From the NCBI GenBank assembly GCA_025642075.2, contig JAODUO010000115.1, positions 141,001 to 205,000 on the forward strand: a DNA stretch of 64,000 nucleotides. Direction: 5' to 3'. This DNA is from Ridgeia piscesae (lineage: Eukaryota > Annelida > Polychaeta > Sabellida > Siboglinidae). The position numbers were made by a program, and so were the translations under genes. The notes under the pieces were generated by a model. It was not told the DNA's origin. It searched no databases and saw nothing but the letters and a program-made list of their open reading frames with translations. The first letter of the stretch is position 1; every line of letters starts with the position of its first letter. Below are positions 48,119 to 58,222 of the stretch, in pieces.

Positions 48119-51100
48119 GTATGTGTTCGTTCGGATATATTCAGGCGTGTCAAAACGCCGGCCGGCTTGTTTACTATTTCGTTTGACATTGAAAATGCTT
48201 ATTGTTTACTCAATTTACTGGGCGCGTATGAGGTTAGGTCGTTGGACACAGTAGTTTGACTTAAGTATGACAAGATACAAGTGGAGATAAATGAACGCCA
48301 AGCGGTATTTTGCCATTTTATAGCATGGGCCTGAGTCTTAACATAATTAAACGTCATTACTCACGAGTAGTTTTATATCTGCACGACTGCTGGTGACAAT
48401 ATTTGGGCAGATGAGCCCAGTCAAGGCAAGGCTTATCACTAGCATTTATTTTCTTAGTTACTGAACTTATTGGTAGCGCAAAATCCGCAAAATCCACGAT
48501 CAAGAGGCAAAAGACAACACGGTCAGAGACCAAAGGATCAGTGGAATATTTATTACAACAGAAATATAATATTATTGTAGATTTGTAAGCAAATACGTAA
48601 TTTATCAACTATTCATTGATTCTGGAAGATTACAGTAACATCCTAAATTAATCGTATTTACCCAGTATCAAGCCTTGGTGAAAACCGGTGTAGTTGGCAG
48701 TCTGCCAAAATAATTCTACCTATCTGGACAGGTCCAGCAATACAATGACACATACCCGGTACAAGGTAGAGATTGCCAATCAATGCTAGCTGGAAACTTG
48801 TCAAATATATCAGTGGCAGCTTCTCAGTTTAACCGGCTATTGAACGTGTGCCAGAAATTGTTGGCAAGGAAACCATTGCTTGATCGCATTTGCAAGTATT
48901 TGCTGGAATGTGCCAGGTGGTTTGGTCATAGCTGCTGTTTACTCGTAATATCATCCCTAATGTGTAGAGTGACAGCTTTCACTGTGAATAGCAGTTAAAT
49001 GTGTTACTGGGAAAAAGGATTCCGTTAACCAAGCCAGTATCTTTTGAAGAATGGAAGTGCTCTTTTGTTAATGTTTTTTTTTTACTTGTAATGATCAACA
49101 TTTGTATTCAGTATGTAGACAATTAATTTTACAGTAAACTATTCAGTAATGTGCGATTGGGACATTTCAAATGTTTGTTTTATGTGAACTGATAGGTTGT
49201 TTACATTACAACCAAAAGGCTGCCTTCATGAATCCTTGGAAGTATGCCAACATTGTTGTTTACAAATTACAAAATGTAGATGTTGAATAACATCTGTAAT
49301 TGTTGTTGATCATGTCAACTGGTTTGGTTTTCGTCGTTGATAAGTAATGGGAACACCAAATTGTTTGTGGGAATTAACACATATATTTCGACTTTAAATC
49401 TGTGATTTTTCATTAGATGTCTGATACATGCTCTGGCACTGTGTGGTTGTATTCATGAGTACTGTGTTTGCGTGAATGTTGGGTTGGCTGATGTGAATGT
49501 TGGGTTGGCTGGCGCCTGGCCCTGATACCACTAATCATTTACACTTGCCTTCTGTCCACTTCTCTCATCATCACATATCTGTTGGCCTATCGTCCAGTCC
49601 CATGACAGACACTGACCAGGAGGAGGCCCTAGTGGTCAGACACTGGACTTGTCAGCTGAAACTGCCTATCGAATGTCACTGCTAATGATGACACTGGAAT
49701 GGCTAGACTAATTAACAGTTGTTGTATTGACAGAGATGGTGCAGCCTTCTGGGCCAGTCTTGGATGACACTGGGTCATAGGATTAGGTGACCCAGTCACA
49801 GTCTCCCAGGCTTGGTTGGAATCAGGATAACATAGATGGCCCTGTCTCCAGCCACATAATGGGCCCAGTCTTTGATGACATGTGGTCCAGGCAACCAAGT
49901 CACAGACATGGTCCCAGTTGGGTCATTGATAATGTAATACATGGCTTAGCCTTCCAGGCCATAGTAATTGCCCGGTCACAGATGCATATTCCGTGCATTC
50001 TTGTCTAACCTGGATGTCTTTGATGGGGATTCCTTCAAGAACGTGGTTAATTTGTTACATTTTGCAACATTTGCAATTTCCAGATTCTCAATCTGAGGTA
50101 GTATTAAAACACAGGAACACATAGGAACAAATCAAACAGTTTGATGACTGCCTGATTAGTTTTATATCAGGGTCCCTTCCTATGATAGATCTATGTATGT
50201 TTGTGTCCCCCCAAGGCTTCCCACCATTCCTTGCAACTGGTCAATCATTTGGCTGAATCAGTGAATGATGTAACTTATTGTATACAATGGTTCATACACT
50301 TCAAGAAATATGTCACCTTTTCAAGTTTTGTTGATTAATAGGTCCGTTAGTGATGTTATCTTTCAAGAAATATAAAGAGATACACAGTTTGTAATTATAA
50401 TACATTTGTGTGGCTTCCTGTGGTCAGGGTCAAAGGCATTCCAGACTCTTTGTGTTTGATTTGCGTCTGTAAACCACAATATTTTGAATGTGTTTGATCC
50501 ACGTTATTTATTTAATCTGTCTGCTGGCAAATGTCACCCCTGAACTGTCTGACATAGTTGTCAACAGCTGGGCTCTAGCCATAATTATTATTATGTTGGT
50601 GGGTGACACCCATTCATGTGTATATGACAGTCATTAGTAAGGTTGTTTATGGTTGGGGTGGTTACTGGTTAGTCCAAAGCAATGTGTTGCCCTCTGTGCC
50701 ATTCTGTCTAGCTGGTGTACGCTGAGTACACAAAATGTATGCCGTTCTGCCTTAGCAATGTAGACAGTACACCAAGGTATGTCGTTATACATTGTGTGTA
50801 CACAACTTGTATGCCATGCTATCTGTGTGTCTACATTCAACGACAGGTTCCGTCCAGTGAACACACATAATGATTCCACGTCGGTGACCTACTTTTTGTT
50901 ACGTTTACTATAAGTAAATTCGTTGTTGACATTTAATTCGTCTACATTGTATGGATAAAAGTTGTCATGTGTAACTGTGGCAGCTCTTTGTGTGTAGCAG
51001 TCAGCACGTGTAGCAGTCAGCACGTGTAGCAGGCAGCACGTGTAGCAGTCAGCACGTGTAGCATACTAGCAGTCAGCACATAAGGAGTGGTGGTTTTTTC

Positions 51101-54100
51101 TCACGGTGTCAGAGCTAAGACAAAGAGCTGGTGCAATGAAGATGAGTTATGTTGAACATGTGGCCGTCTGTCTGCCAATGATATCCATCAATCCCCCCCA
51201 CTTGGTCAATGACTGGGTTTCCTCATGTCACCTACTTCTAGGACAATACACCTATTATTTCTGTTTGTTAACACCTCAATTCAGCACCATAACTTATCCC
51301 GAAGTGCTTTGGGGGGCCTGCTAATGCCTCTGGCTATCTATAGCGGGCTAGTTAGACTGACCGCCAAGCCAACTGGCACACTGCCCAACACTATAAATAA
51401 CCCTCGGCTGTTTCATGGTTTATGTGAGGGTATGTGTGTTTGTACACGTGTGCATGGTATTGTGTTGCGTGTGTATGTGCATACAATTTAGATTTCTATG
51501 ACGATGACTGATCAGGTGTTGTTTGCATGTGTTATTAATTTATTATCACAATTAGACTAGTTCGCCACGGGCTAGTGTTGGGTTCTTTGTGGCACTTTGT
51601 GTTTGGTAATTAACTTGGACAGCCACATTCTGTTAGTTACGAAAAAGGGTTTTGTCTTCAAATGTTGTGTGTACTATTTGTCTGCTGTCATGTGACCAAA
51701 GTTCGAATAGACAACCGGCAGCTTCCATGACTCTAGCCAGGTGTCTCTATTTTGCAGTTAGAAGATCGGGATTCGGGAACGGAATCTGACGAGGAGAATG
51801 CTGAACTACAGGCGCTTGTGGAAGGTGAGTGTCACTGAAATATCATCCCCTGTGTTTTCATACTTCAAGTTGAAATCACCTGTGTATGCTGGTTTTGTTA
51901 CATTAAATCTGTTGTGGTTTCCACTGCATGTTTATTAAATAAAAATAATAACTTCTACTATAACCTTCACAATGTTGAGTTGCTGTTGTCATCATAACTA
52001 CGTTGTCGGTGCCTTCAACTGCCTTGGAATGTTTGTGTTTCCGTTGTCGACTGATACAGTTTCCTGCGACATACATGACATCAATCTGTTGTTGTTGGCG
52101 GGGACATGGTTACAGTTGTGTATCACTGGTCGTGGCCTCTTTGTTTCACTCGCATTCCCACTCTCCGTTCTGCTCACTACACGTGTGAAAGTTGCCGGCG
52201 TCATGTAATATCTACTTGTGACATACATACTTATCATAAACACTTGTCTGTCTGTCATGAAGTGTTTGTATTGACACAGGATGTAACTGGTGTATTCGGT
52301 CTGTGCCTGGGAGCACGCCAGCTTTGAAGTCAGGTCCTCGTTAAAATGTGATATAGTTACTTGGTCAGTAGTGACATGTTATTTGCCTTGGGAGCTCCCT
52401 GGTTGTGAAGGGGCTCCTTAATCTTTTGGGAGCTCCTTGCGTATGTGAAATAATCCTAATGCTTTTTGGATGGGAGACAGTGTGGGGTTCGAAGGAGGCG
52501 TTAGAGGGTCCAATGGAGGTACGGGAGGGTCAGGGGAAGACGTGGGAAACAGCGGGAGGCCGGGAGAGAATGTGCCACTGACATCTGGCCAGCCCAGCAA
52601 TCTCCTTAGCTACGTTGCTAATTAATCATAGTTAGCCAGGTTCATTATTGTGTTTATCCATCTAAGCCATACAGTCTTCGGTCAGCGTGTGTTCCCACTT
52701 GACCACTCAGTACAGTCTGGTGTGGTTTGTTTGGCAGGATACGTGTCTGACTGATCGTGATGGTCAGGGATTAGCCGGTCAGTCTGTGGTCAACAGATAC
52801 GCTGAAACCTGGCCAGTTCAGTTTACTGTAGGCTTAGTGGGAATGTTGGCTGTGGCAAGAGGATTTAATTAGGCAAAGAAACTTGATATTTGGACGTGAT
52901 GGATTCGTTAGATGTGATGTTGCTTCGTGGCGATAGAGGAATCCAATGACTATTCACTAGATTATAATTTATTAAGTTCGCCACATTCCCGTGCTTTTAG
53001 TCACTAGCTGATTTGATCATTTTGGCTACTTAGATGCAATCGGTTAGGCAGTGGGTGTGGTTTTTTGAGTGCCAAGTATAATAGTGATGTCATACCACTG
53101 ACTTGGATAGGCTATTTCTGGGCGCTGACATCATCTCGACTTGCAGTAATCTGAGGTGGTTAATTCCTGTTTACCACCTGTAGTTATTTATGATATCAAG
53201 TGTCACGCCATGTTTGGGGGTCGCCCCACAGCCACTCAACTGTGATGTCTCCTGGCAGGATGACATCAGCTGTCTAGTGGCTGTTCAGTGTTGGTCGTGG
53301 TCTGATGGCTAATCTGCAGCCAGTTTAGTAACTGTTTGGTTTACTGCCCATTATCAGTGAGTCATAAATCTGCAGGGGCTTTAGGAGAATGATAAATCTT
53401 CACAGAACGTGACCAAGGACAAAGTATGACAATTGTGTGTACGCACCCACCGGCATGCATAAATAGTCATCACCATTGTTCGGTTAACCGTGACCGTGTT
53501 ATTCAGTCGTCACGGGTCAGTTGTTCTGTTTGTGCCTTGCTTCAAATTGTTTTCATTTTGACACAGATAATTATTAGTCTCACTCACCGTTGTTTCTTGT
53601 TACATATGCAGAAACATTTAAAGATGTGTATCATGACGGGTTTCAGAAAAATAAAAGAATAAATATGAAAGATACATATTATAAGTACAGCACTGTTTTA
53701 GATGATGATGTGATGAACAGAATCGGCAGAAAGTAATTGTTGTTTACCAAGTGTTGTTTATTGCTCTACATATCAACCTCCACCATTGAAGAACTTGTTA
53801 TTGTGTTGCAGCGATGCAGGACTGTAAAGAATGCATTGACTCGCGACGGCTCTGCGGCAGCCAATCAGCCGTTGCGTACCTGACGCAAGTAGAGCCGGCC
53901 CACTCGCTGTCCCCCCAGCTGCCAAAACTGCGGCCCATCACTCTAGTCAACCACACGAGTATACGTCTCGCGTACGCCAACAAATTTGTGGAGCGGCCGA
54001 GCTCCGAAGAGGAGCTAGCTATCATCAACGGCCACCCGGCGGAGAAGCGCAAATGGTCTCAGGTGACTCGCTGTGGCAGCTGTAGCGACGACTCGTGCTC

Positions 54101-57100
54101 GTCCGATGACGAAGTTCGCGACCTTCTGTCGGCGAGTCCGAAGCCACTAACGTTTAGCGCGGCGCCGCCACGCGGGATCCGCCGCATGACTAAGACAATG
54201 CCACCAAACGTGTTCCTCTCACGGATGTCGCCGTCCGTTCAAATCTGCTCTGTGTCGCCACGGAAACGACACCGACAGACGTACGGCAGCGATGTGAGTG
54301 AAGCGACTGTGATGCAGCGGCCTTGTCTCGACTTCGAGAAAATGCAGGTGAGCCGGAGTTGCGTTTTACCAGTGCAGCGCCATACATTTGTGTGGTGTAC
54401 TTTCTATGTCGGAGAAACGTTAAATTTCGTGGAACAGGTTTGCTGAAAGTGTGCCTTAGTTTATTACTTGTTACAACTTATAAAACAGAGAATTTAAAAT
54501 CAGGCAACTTGGCAACTGGTTTCTTAAAAACTTGCAACTAACACAAATGTAGGTGTAATACGATAGCTCTGTGCCCTCAGTGGTTATGACGACGATGTGG
54601 CAGCCTGACAATTATTATTTGTTTTTGACTTGGTGATAACTATGGATGATTGACACAGTTAGTGTCAGTTACAGATGTGTAAGTTACATCAGTCAGCAAC
54701 AGTGCTTGCAAGTTATTTTAATCCTGATAAATAAATGATACATTACGGAAACTATGTAACCCGTGTGATCACAGCAAAATGCAAACAAAACAAATGAAAA
54801 TATTTCTTTTTGGTGTCTTCATACAGTTCTATTTAGTGATGTCCCATTATTAAATATACTATATCTGGATAATTTACATTTACAAATGCGTGCAGACATT
54901 GTCACATAAACGGGAGGTTCACTGACATTGGAATAAGGAAATTAGACCCTGTTGAAATGCACACTTTCCTGCAACATAAATCATGCTGATGGTGAATGTG
55001 TTACTTAGCATAGCCACCACCAGTATACAGTGTGTATTGATATTTGATAACACATTGTGTCCAGTAATGCAGGGCCTGTTAATTGCTCTAATATTTATGA
55101 GTATAATAACAGCCATTGACACAATGAGGCCAGCCGGTCACTGGACACCGGTCCAGTCCAGTCGGACATAATGAAGTGTGCAACGCCACTTTCCCTTTCA
55201 GTCTCTCTCTCCCACTCACAACCACCGAGTAATGTTGTCATTGCGTACTTGGATCAGTATGCATTACTTGGCTCACATCTGGCCATTGAAAGTGCCTCTG
55301 AAAAGAAAACAAAGCCTGGCTGTGTTATTTGCAACTTTCCGCATGGGTTGGCGCAGGTGTAATTGGTAGTCGCGGTCAGCTGAGCACCGGCTGTGTAACT
55401 GGGGTGACACATTCATACCGCCACAGAATACTCATTGCTCGATTTGCATAACACAATAGCTCCAGTAGTCTCTCGCATTAGCACTGTCACTGGGCCAGCG
55501 CTGACACTAACTACTAGGCCAGAGGCCGGTAACCATGGCAACGAGTCCTTATAATCACAGCCCCAGTGACTTGACCAGGTAGATTCCAGCATGATATGTC
55601 AGGTTGATTACCTGTTTGTTTTTGATTAAACATTTTATGCCAGCTGTTTAGCTGTCGTTCCTTCGTGTAACTCGGGCTGGAACATCTGTGTAGTCTGTGA
55701 ACGTTATTACAAGCTTAGTATGTCATTGAGATATTTGTATCCTGCATTGGTAATTTATGCATGGAAATGTACAGTAATTGAAGAAAAAACAGCCACTCAG
55801 TGAATTTCATTGGAAATCTGCCAATGTGTGTGAGAGGTAGCTGCGAGAGGTAGCTGCGAGAGGTAGCTGCGAGAGGTAGCTGCGAGAGGTAGCTGCGAGA
55901 GGTAGCTGCGAGAGGTAGCTGCGAGAGGTAGCTGCGAGAGGTAGCTGCGAGAGGTAGCTGCGAGAGGTAGCTGCGAGAGGTAGCTGCGAGAGGTAGCTGC
56001 GAGAGGTAGCTGCGAGAGGTAGCTGCGAGAGGTAGCTGCGAGAGGTAGCTGCGAGAGGTAGCCTGCTAAGTGCAGTTCTGAAGCAGGTAATATGAAACCA
56101 TCCGTGTTGAAATTGATACAGCCAGATAATAATAACTGAGTCAGTGCTTTTTGTCTCCGCAGGAAATGCTTGCTGTAGTGGTTGCACATTCTGTTTTTTA
56201 TAGCGTAAACAAAACTAGTTTCAAAAGGTTTTCATATTCAGTCAACCATGTTCTAGAGATAGTCTTTATCCGTCTTGTAATCAGTGGGATACTGTTAGTG
56301 ATGGCGCCCATCTTTTTTGATCGTAACATTCTATAAGGGCTAGTTGCGAAGAAAGAGTCTATAGCGCGGGTGATCAGTCTTGTGTGTTGATCGTTGTCAT
56401 GGTGTCTTCGGATCGAATACCGCTATGTGTTAGCACAGTGGAAACTGTCACATGACGTGTCATTCATTGAAATGATTGTCACAGCTGACTTCGGACATCC
56501 TGCGTGTGCGCATTGAATGCTCCAGTAGCCTTCAGTGGGTGTGATGTTTCTTCCCCCAGTTGTCGTGCTGTGTTCCATTGCCGTGCTGTAACCTGGCACA
56601 GTGTAGGACACTCACTGTAAATTTTCCAATTGGTTGTCATGTTAACGTTTTTGTGAGATTAGAAAACCCTACCTTGGATAAATCCAAAATTTCTTCACAG
56701 CCTATGTGAGCATGGCATCAAATTTGGTCAAAGTCACATACCTTTATATATTGACCAAAACAGCGTTGGTTTTCTGCACTTATAGAGGGTGGCAAAATGT
56801 CAAAAAATAACTCCACCAGCTGCACCCTTCGAAATATGCATAATCTATTGCCAATGCACTGTATGACTCAACCTGCTAGTAATACTAGTATGGCTGATCT
56901 GTTGCACTAATTTCCGATAAAACATGTTTGTATAATTGTAAAGGTATTAGATATTGTGAAACACAACAGGAGTGTGAACTGTGGTCTGACCCCTACAGTA
57001 GGCTCAGACCAGTGCACACCACTGCACTACTGCACCACATGGTTACTGTGGCACTGGAATGGATGGGCTTCAGTGGTGCTTGCTGCATATTTCATCAGCG

Positions 57101-57551
57101 GCTCACTAGCCCGGCACAGGCCTCCATTTACACCTGGTGTCACTCTCTCTCACCGAGGCCTGCAGATAGCCAGATACCCACCCACCGTCTGTCTGCTATT
57201 GATTCATACTGAATGTTGTATTTCCTCTGGGAGCTTTAATGGATGATTACACTGCAAAGGAAGTGTTTTTCATTATTAACCACACACCTATAAACACGGT
57301 AAAGACATGATCTCAAGCTAATTTCAGGGCAGAGATCATTCAAGGAATAGCAAATCTTCAAAAGTATTTCAATCAAATAAAGACTCGGGTGCCACTGTTA
57401 CCATTATGAATCAGTGACACAGCTAGGAACTTTGAAGTTCATGCAAAGTTGACATCAGTGTGAACACTCGGAATGTGAATGTTAGCTAGTTTGTTGTGTA
57501 CGTGAAATTGATGTTCGTTTCCGTCTGTTGCAGGGTGTACGTGTCATGTGA
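48041..57551 (+). CDS. FAM53: FAM53-family protein (4 coding exons, 232 aa)
   Basis: Coding exons 48041-48118, 51758-51824, 53812-54347 and 57534-57551 are bounded by GT/AG sites (GAG|GTATGT, TTTGCAG|TTA, GAAG|GTGAGT, GTTGCAG|CG, CAG|GTGAGC, TGTTGCAG|GGT). Intron phases 0, 1, 0 all fit, summing to 699 bases. Residues 3-18 (MLTFITEKMKAHSLED) resemble the conserved FAM53 N-terminus, and the vertebrate start aligns with Met3 (48047). Residues 218-226 (RPCLDFEKM), after a basic SPRKRHR (197-203, possible NLS), match the conserved C-terminal block. Between them are an acidic DSGTESDEE (31-39), EKRKW (126-130) and Ser/Asp-rich 138-150. There is no signal peptide or membrane segment. Vertebrate FAM53B/Simplet aids beta-catenin nuclear entry; FAM53A-C are about 390-420 residues, so this one is short. 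The family call is recalled, not aligned. The last exon is uncertain. Confidence 0.75.
48119..51757 (+). other. FAM53-family gene, intron 1
   Basis: 3.64 kb phase-0 intron. It contains a partly duplicated ~109-base-spaced segment (GGGCCAGTCTTGGATGACA at 49752 and a relative at 49861), a short direct repeat near 49478-49511, and a four-copy CACGTG array at 51001-51063. No other coding exon fits the phase. Confidence 0.65.
51000..51063 (+). promoter_or_regulatory. Four CACGTG E-boxes at exact 16-bp spacing
   Basis: Tandem 16-base unit CAGTCAGCACGTGTAG, with palindromic CACGTG cores at 51005, 51021, 51037 and 51053. CACGTG is the class B E-box bound by MYC/MAX, USF, MITF/TFE and CLOCK-type bHLH factors. 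It lies in intron 1, about 700 bases before coding exon 2. A regulatory role is inference; it may be only a short minisatellite. Confidence 0.45.
51758..51824 (+). CDS. FAM53: FAM53-family gene, coding exon 2
   Basis: 67 bases between TCTCTATTTTGCAG and GTGAGTGTC, phase 0 in and phase 1 out. Encodes LEDRDSGTESDEENAELQAL and VE, an acidic segment containing DSGTES, which matches the beta-TrCP phosphodegron pattern DSGxxS. Confidence 0.75.
51825..53811 (+). other. FAM53-family gene, intron 2
   Basis: 1.99 kb phase-1 intron. A GGGAGCTCC word occurs twice (near 52390 and 52427), together with a purine-rich block (52470-52570). No repeat array or nested gene recognised. Confidence 0.65.
53812..54347 (+). 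CDS. FAM53: FAM53-family gene, coding exon 3 (main exon)
   Basis: 536 bases, GC-rich against AT-rich flanks, phase 1 in and phase 0 out, after a TTATTGTGTTGCAG acceptor and before a CAG|GTGAGC donor. Encodes residues 49-227, including LVNHTSIRLAYANKFVE, EKRKWSQV, four SP dipeptides (possible proline-directed kinase sites, one of them the CDK-type SPRK), the basic SPRKRHR and the conserved RPCLDFEKMQ. Reading through the donor would add 32 unrelated residues to a stop at 54446. Confidence 0.85.
55832..56063. repeat. 13-bp minisatellite (GAGAGGTAGCTGC)
   Basis: About 17 virtually identical tandem copies of GAGAGGTAGCTGC, ending with a single-base insertion unit (GTAGCCTGC). Each unit contains the palindrome AGCT. 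Minus-strand Leu/Ala/Ser/Tyr frames are generated by the 39-base triple period. Confidence 0.97.
56163..56336 (+). other. Alternative terminal exon candidate of the FAM53-family gene
   Basis: A strong acceptor TTTTTGTCTCCGCAG ends at 56162. Phase-0 joining from exon 3 gives KMQ followed by EMLAVVVAHSVFYSVNKTSF and 37 more residues to TAA 56334-56336. The hydrophobic, AT-rich tail does not look like a FAM53 C-terminus, but the splice site is at least as good as that at 57533. The two terminal exons are mutually exclusive. Confidence 0.3.
57534..57551 (+). CDS. FAM53: FAM53-family gene, coding exon 4 (short end)
   Basis: After the TTTCCGTCTGTTGCAG acceptor, five codons (GVRVM) and TGA complete the protein. 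The exon would continue as 3'UTR. Two other frames in this exon are open for 70-90 codons but are not reached by the phase-0 junction. Confidence 0.5.
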   Translation, partial: GVRVM

Positions 57552-58190
57552 TCACTTCAAGCCTCTCTCTCATTGCACATCTTCACACCTTCGTTGTCGC
57601 CGCCAGTCTCCAAGTGTGGCCGGTCATGTGACACAACCGTGTCCAGTTCGGTCACCACAGCAGGAAGATGCGCAAAGAAGATGTGCCAACAGCAGCAAAG
57701 AAGCAGCGAGCAGCGTTTATACGGGTAGACAATCTCATCATACACATTACGGATGCTGCAACAGTTGAGTCAGCATGTCAAAGTTGCGGTAACTTCCAGG
57801 ACGTCGGTGGCGCTGCGCTGACCGTCGAGATACTTGCAAATCGTTCAGCCGACACCAAGCAGCCGCCGACGCATCAGTGATTCATTGTCGGTTGCCACGG
57901 CGGCGGTTGCCATGGATACATGTGGTAGTTCAGCAACACTCTGGGACTGCGCTTGTGATATTAAGCAGTATGCATTCAAAGGCTGATGGCAGTGGGCAAA
58001 GCTGAACTGACGTGCGGCCATGTTGACCGCATGCGAGTAAGCACTGGACGATGTGGTATATCAAGGAACTGACAAGTGACGTTTACTTACATCAGTGGCA
58101 CTAGGACGCTACAATGACCAGCTAGCAGTGTGATAACTTCAGGGATTATGTGTCGCTGTACAGAAGCATACAGAGGACTGCTGAGTCCGC

Positions 58191-58222
<32 letters not shown>

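Larger units (their letters stand above)
54348..57533 (+). other. FAM53-family gene, intron 3 (if exon 57534 is used)
   Basis: 3.19 kb phase-0 intron carrying the 13-bp array at 55832-56063 and an alternative acceptor at 56162. No other gene recognised. Confidence 0.5.

Noticed and set aside
57668..57880. 70-codon frame in the last exon of the FAM53-family gene
   Set aside because: It is in a frame not reached from the phase-0 junction and lies after the stop at 57551, so it is treated as 3'UTR.
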